Positions 61,501 to 64,000 of a DNA stretch of 64,000 nucleotides are shown here, piece after piece. Position numbers and translations under genes: made by a program. Within the stretch, counting starts at the first letter, position 1. Every line of letters begins with the position of its first letter. Source of the stretch: Paraphysomonas bandaiensis (Eukaryota; Chrysophyceae); assembly GCA_965644295.1 (NCBI GenBank), contig CBFFRP010000035.1, forward strand, positions 1 through 64,000, in the 5' to 3' direction. Below the pieces are notes generated by a model, which had not been told where the DNA came from, searched no databases, and saw nothing but the letters and a program-made list of their open reading frames with translations.

Positions 61501-64000
61501 GGATCTCCTACTACATCAAAACCAACTGGTCAGCCTTCTTCTGTTCCTACGGAATCTCCTACTACATCGATGCCTACAGGTGTACCCTCTTGTGTTCCTA
61601 CAGGATCTCCTACTACGTCGAAACCAACTGGTCAGCCCACCAATGTTCCTACAGGATTTCCTACTACATCGATACCAACTGGTCAGCCTTCTTCTGTTCC
61701 TACGGGATCTCCAACTACATCGATGCCTACAGATGGACCCTCTTATGTTCCTACAGGATATCCAACTACATCGAAACCTACAGATGGACCCTCTTATATT
61801 CCTACAGGATCTCCTACTACATCAAAACCAACTGGTCAGCCTTCTTCTGTTCCTACGGAATCTCCTACTACATTGATGCCTACAGGTGTACCCTCTTATG
61901 TTCCTACAGGATCTCCTACTACGTCGAAACCAACTGGTCAGCCCACCAATGTTCCTACAGGATTTCCTACTACATCGATACCAACTGGTCAGCCTTCTTC
62001 TGTTCCTACGGGATCTCCTACTACATCGATGCCTACAGGTGTACCCTCTTGTGTTCCTACAGGATCTCCTACTACGTCGAAACCAACTGGTCAGCCCACC
62101 AATGTTCCTACAGGATCTCCTACTACATCGATACCAACTGGTCAGCCTTCTTCTGTTCCTACGGGATCTCCTACTACATCGATGCCTACAGGTGTACCCT
62201 CTTGTGTTCCTACAGGATATCCAACTACATCGATGCCTACAGTTCAGCCCACCAATGTTCCTACAGGATCTCCTACTACATCGATACCAACTGGTCAGCC
62301 TTCTTCTGTTCCTACGGGATCTCCTACTACATCGATGCCTACAGGTGTACCCTCTTGTGTTCCTACAGGATATCCAACTACATCGATGCCTACAGTTCAG
62401 CCCACCAATGTTCCTACAGGATCTCCTACTACATCGATACCAACTGGTCAACCTACTAAAGTTCCTACGGGATCACCCACTACATTGATGCCTACAGATG
62501 GGCCCTCTTATGTTCCTACGAGAACTCCAACAACATCGAAACCTACAGATGGACCCTCTTATATTCCTACAGGATCACCTACTACACCCGATAGAACTAA
62601 TTCTTCTACACCGGATATAACTAATATCGATATTATTACGTCGAAAAACTATTTTGTTATATCTGCGAGCGTGTCAATGCCGGGAACGCTGTATTGCGGT
62701 GCGTTTTTGACTACTACGCCCCCTATCTCCATCCTAACTGTCACAATGACAAACAATTTCGCCATTGTTAAGTTTCCTGAAGCTCTAGTCCACATAACCA
62801 TTGATAATTTGCTGCCAAATACAGCATATAATGTATATTGTGTGGCAAGTAGTGTATATGGCACTTCTACTTCCTTAGCTGATATGGTAACGAATAAAAT
62901 GTTGGTCCGTACAGAGTGCTGTAAAGAGATATCTATTTCGTTAGCTGGAGTATCATATGCTGCTGACACCGATGTGCCGTCGTTCCTTGCAGTTGCTGCG
63001 ACAGCAGCACCGTCATTTCCTTTGACTGTTACTTTCACGGCAAGGCTTTTGGATGGCTCGAATCGATCAACTAATATATTTGTTCCTAGTACTGTTGAGA
63101 TTAACTCTAAATCATGGACTGCTACAAAATATATATCATTGATTGGCTCTCCTGCCGGTCGATATGATATCAGTGTCTCTATGAGTGGAGTGGATGGTGG
63201 TAATTATAGTGTTATTTTCAGTGAGCAGAGTGAATTCACCCTTCAGTTGTCAGGCGTGGAGCCTCCTGTTCCTAGCCTTACTGCTGCTACATTTACTTCT
63301 GATGGAATGTTTGTCATTGTCAAATTTGATTCCCCAACTGACATGGCCGGACAGTTTTCATTGTTCCCGTGTTCGCTAGTTTTTTCTTTCGAGGATGATA
63401 CAAATTCTACGTGTGAGTGGACCAGCCCATATAGTGTACTCGTTACTCCAGGGGCAACCTCCAACATTGATGTGGGTGAAAAAGTCGCTGTTGTTGAGAA
63501 TGTTTTGCGTGCATCATGTCCATTCTCGTCGTTCGAGTGCCTGCAATGGAAAACTGTTCCTTCGACATCAGCAGTTATAATCTCTGCACCAGTAACACCA
63601 ACTCCCCCGGAGGTTGTAATCTCTGGACCCGATAAGTGTGGTCCATGTGATGAAGTTGTTCTTGATCTTCTTTCTTCCACCGGCAGCGGTCGAAAGGCAT
63701 GGAAAAATGTGACTGTCGACGTAATGAGTCGAAACATGGAATCTGCGAGGCAACTGGAAATCTTTTTCTCAACCTATGAGGTAGGCCGTCCGACAACCAT
63801 TCCTCGAGACTTGTTGAACCCCGGATATTATTATGACTTTCATTTTACTCTCTGCAACTTCTTAAATTCATGTTCTCATTCGGTTCACCGTCTCGTGATG
63901 ACGTACAGCTCTGTACCTTTGGTTCGCATATTGGGGCGAAAATCTCGATCTATTGCAACTGCCGTCCCCCTTGTTCTGCAAGCGGATGCATCTGTATCTT
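58570..64000 (+). CDS. Giant secreted LRR / PT-repeat / REJ-like surface protein, 3' end cut off
   Basis: The frame is open from ATG 58570 to the window edge without a stop or intron: 1810 codons, so the protein is longer. A signal peptide (MNILTLSLLSVIHVIFFLAL) comes first. About residues 25-530 are plant-type leucine-rich repeats (L..L..L.L..N.F.G.IP), with an N-terminal cap containing the CNWLGITC motif. Then a Pro/Thr/Ser repeat (60228-62580, unit 17 residues, PTGQPSSVPTGSPTTSK) likely O-glycosylated and extended. C-terminally come beta-domain sequences (e.g. NLLPNTAYNVYCVASSVYG, fibronectin-like) and ISGPDKCGPCDEVVLDLLSS, which resembles REJ/PKD-type ectodomains. Cell-wall adhesion or recognition is inferred. 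Other open frames here are shadows. Confidence 0.9.
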   Translation, partial: MNILTLSLLSVIHVIFFLALGVHSSPYSDKEDNFLCEFISASNVNSKAASWVCVDVADKCNWLGITCESTFITNIDLDALSITGTLPSSIGLLTKLTYLKLRKNRISGTLPSTIGNLAKLEHFQIQENSFSQSFPDVFSSLTSLRKIYIQKNQFNGSLPESLGNLNLEFIGFHSNLFTGTLPSYIGGMSALTGLSINDNQFTGPLPSELVGLTHLSSITIHRNLFNGSIPNIFVHMSKMTELSLHDNFFSDDLPSSIGMLSSLVDLQAQSNSITGVPSSVSALSTLTLLRLDENPLSGSAVLDNILSITSLEHLELSDATLGPTLPSSVGNLSRLVHLEMGSCGFNTPLPHELTQLSILSTLDFSGNDFTGAVPAGLWQLDNLVHLSLNWNEVEGTIPTSVGSLGKLTELALSGNSFHGILPTEMGDLSNLHVLHIEQNSFTGPIPSFFGQYAKLSQLEMNENVFSGSIPSSMGTLSNLVTVMMYSNSLTGSVPSGFGEMSKLRFLHLQGNNLNGIFPSEICNLGSLSEFFLVDSTSNMCNLPPTAIPTSIPSHRPSSDPTGQPTNVPTGSPTTSMPTDVPSYVPTGSPTTSKPTGQPSCVPTGSPTTSIPTGQPSSVPTGSPTTSKPTGLPSSVPTGSPTTSIPTGQPTNVPTGSPTTSKPTGQPSSVPTGSPTTSKPTGQPSSVPTGYPTTSIPTGQPTTVPTGSPTTSKPTGQPSSVPTGSPTTSIPTGQPTNVPTGSPTTSKPTGQPSSVPTGSPTTSIPTGQPTNVPTGYPTTSIPTGQPTTVPTGSPTTSKPTGQPSSVPTGSPTTSKPTGQPSSDPTGSPTTSKPTGQPSSVPTGSPTTSEPTGQPSSVPTGSPTTSEPTGQPSSVPTGSPTTSIPTGQPTNVPTGYPTTSIPTGQPSSVPTGSPTTSKPTGQPSSVPTGSPTTSIPTGQPTNVPTGYPTTSIPTGQPSYVPTGYPTTSKPTDGPSYIPTGSPTTSKPTGQPSSVPTESPTTSMPTGVPSCVPTGSPTTSKPTGQPTNVPTGFPTTSIPTGQPSSVPTGSPTTSMPTDGPSYVPTGYPTTSKPTDGPSYIPTGSPTTSKPTGQPSSVPTESPTTLMPTGVPSYVPTGSPTTSKPTGQPTNVPTGFPTTSIPTGQPSSVPTGSPTTSMPTGVPSCVPTGSPTTSKPTGQPTNVPTGSPTTSIPTGQPSSVPTGSPTTSMPTGVPSCVPTGYPTTSMPTVQPTNVPTGSPTTSIPTGQPSSVPTGSPTTSMPTGVPSCVPTGYPTTSMPTVQPTNVPTGSPTTSIPTGQPTKVPTGSPTTLMPTDGPSYVPTRTPTTSKPTDGPSYIPTGSPTTPDRTNSSTPDITNIDIITSKNYFVISASVSMPGTLYCGAFLTTTPPISILTVTMTNNFAIVKFPEALVHITIDNLLPNTAYNVYCVASSVYGTSTSLADMVTNKMLVRTECCKEISISLAGVSYAADTDVPSFLAVAATAAPSFPLTVTFTARLLDGSNRSTNIFVPSTVEINSKSWTATKYISLIGSPAGRYDISVSMSGVDGGNYSVIFSEQSEFTLQLSGVEPPVPSLTAATFTSDGMFVIVKFDSPTDMAGQFSLFPCSLVFSFEDDTNSTCEWTSPYSVLVTPGATSNIDVGEKVAVVENVLRASCPFSSFECLQWKTVPSTSAVIISAPVTPTPPEVVISGPDKCGPCDEVVLDLLSSTGSGRKAWKNVTVDVMSRNMESARQLEIFFSTYEVGRPTTIPRDLLNPGYYYDFHFTLCNFLNSCSHSVHRLVMTYSSVPLVRILGRKSRSIATAVPLVLQADASVS
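60228..62580 (+). repeat. 51-bp coding tandem repeat, about 46 units
   Basis: The unit is CCAACTGGTCAGCCTTCTTC followed by TGTTCCTACGGGATCTCCTA and CTACATCGATA (51 bp = 17 residues). All lengths are multiples of 3 so the main frame is kept. Variants alternate at fixed places: SSV/TNV/SYV/SCV, K/I/M at the end, GSPT or GYPT. High copy number and near identity point to recent expansion by slippage or unequal exchange. Confidence 0.95.
61522..62439 (+). repeat. Higher-order 153-bp repeat within the PT array
   Basis: The 51-bp units are organised into triplets: phases at 61522, 61675, 61828, 61981, 62134 and 62287 start with the same variant order (CCAACTGGTCAGCC...). 62134-62286 and 62287-62439 are nearly identical. 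This higher-order array of six 153-bp units implies block-wise duplication on top of unit slippage. Confidence 0.85.

Noticed and set aside
60110-62488. Large open frames of up to 588 codons overlapping the PT-repeat region on both strands
   Set aside because: They are off-frame readings of a 51-bp repeat (length divisible by three keeps every frame open); only the frame continuous with LRRs from 58570 is supported.

Overview
The window is nuclear DNA of a eukaryote, most likely a stramenopile (heterokont). Evidence: intron-bearing genes with GT..AG introns, many only 43-60 nt; an intron-containing elongator tRNA-Met; a Ty3 chromodomain retroelement of the kind common in oomycetes and algae; and a giant surface-protein gene combining plant-type LRRs, a 17-residue Pro/Thr/Ser-rich repeat and a C-terminal region resembling REJ-like domains. 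The stramenopile call is inference. No organellar, viral or bacterial operon structure is seen.

Layout. 1-1.7 kb: decayed Ty3/gypsy pol lacking the integrase core. 1.79-2.14 kb: a 350-bp (CATA)n microsatellite abutting an 8-exon secreted GH1 beta-glycosidase (2188-4435). 5.3-8.5 kb: degenerate retroelement remnants and repeats. 9.9-13.0 kb: exportin CSE1/CAS (minus). 14.7-19.7 kb: two tandem HIR/band-7 genes (minus), the downstream one (lower coordinates) carrying a net +2 frameshift. Between them is a nest of repeats containing a 786-bp hAT element with an exact 8-bp target duplication. 20.3 kb: globin. 22.0-24.3 kb: single-pass membrane protein. 25.5-27.6 kb: membrane-anchored TPR protein. 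28.8-31.5 kb: condensin CAP-H. 31.8 kb: PNO1. 33.2 kb: small possibly myristoylated LRR-like protein. 34.4-37.1 kb: large TPR-DnaJ co-chaperone. 38.0 kb: exosome RNase PH-like subunit. 39.4-43.5 kb: a second mobile cluster (LINE scraps, a 1.9-kb hAT deletion derivative, an inverted CATATG cluster, a LINE endonuclease remnant). 44.2 kb: ribosomal P0. 45.8 kb: EF-hand-like protein. 47.8 kb: OXA1/YidC. 49.9 kb: epoxide hydrolase. 51.6 kb: tRNA-Met. 51.9 kb: beta-lactamase-fold serine hydrolase. 55.1-57.9 kb: membrane hybrid histidine kinase. 58.6 kb to the end: the LRR/PT-repeat giant gene, cut by the window edge.

The genes do not form one pathway. They are mostly housekeeping (nuclear transport, chromosome condensation, 18S rRNA maturation, RNA decay, translation, mitochondrial insertion) with surface and signalling genes at the ends. 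Many are arranged divergently, and their shared upstream regions carry recurring GCAGTATAC-like or TATACNGCNGTATA-like motifs, a candidate genome-wide promoter element. Exon structures were worked out by reading the sequence and checking that spliced lengths keep the frame. No database search was possible.
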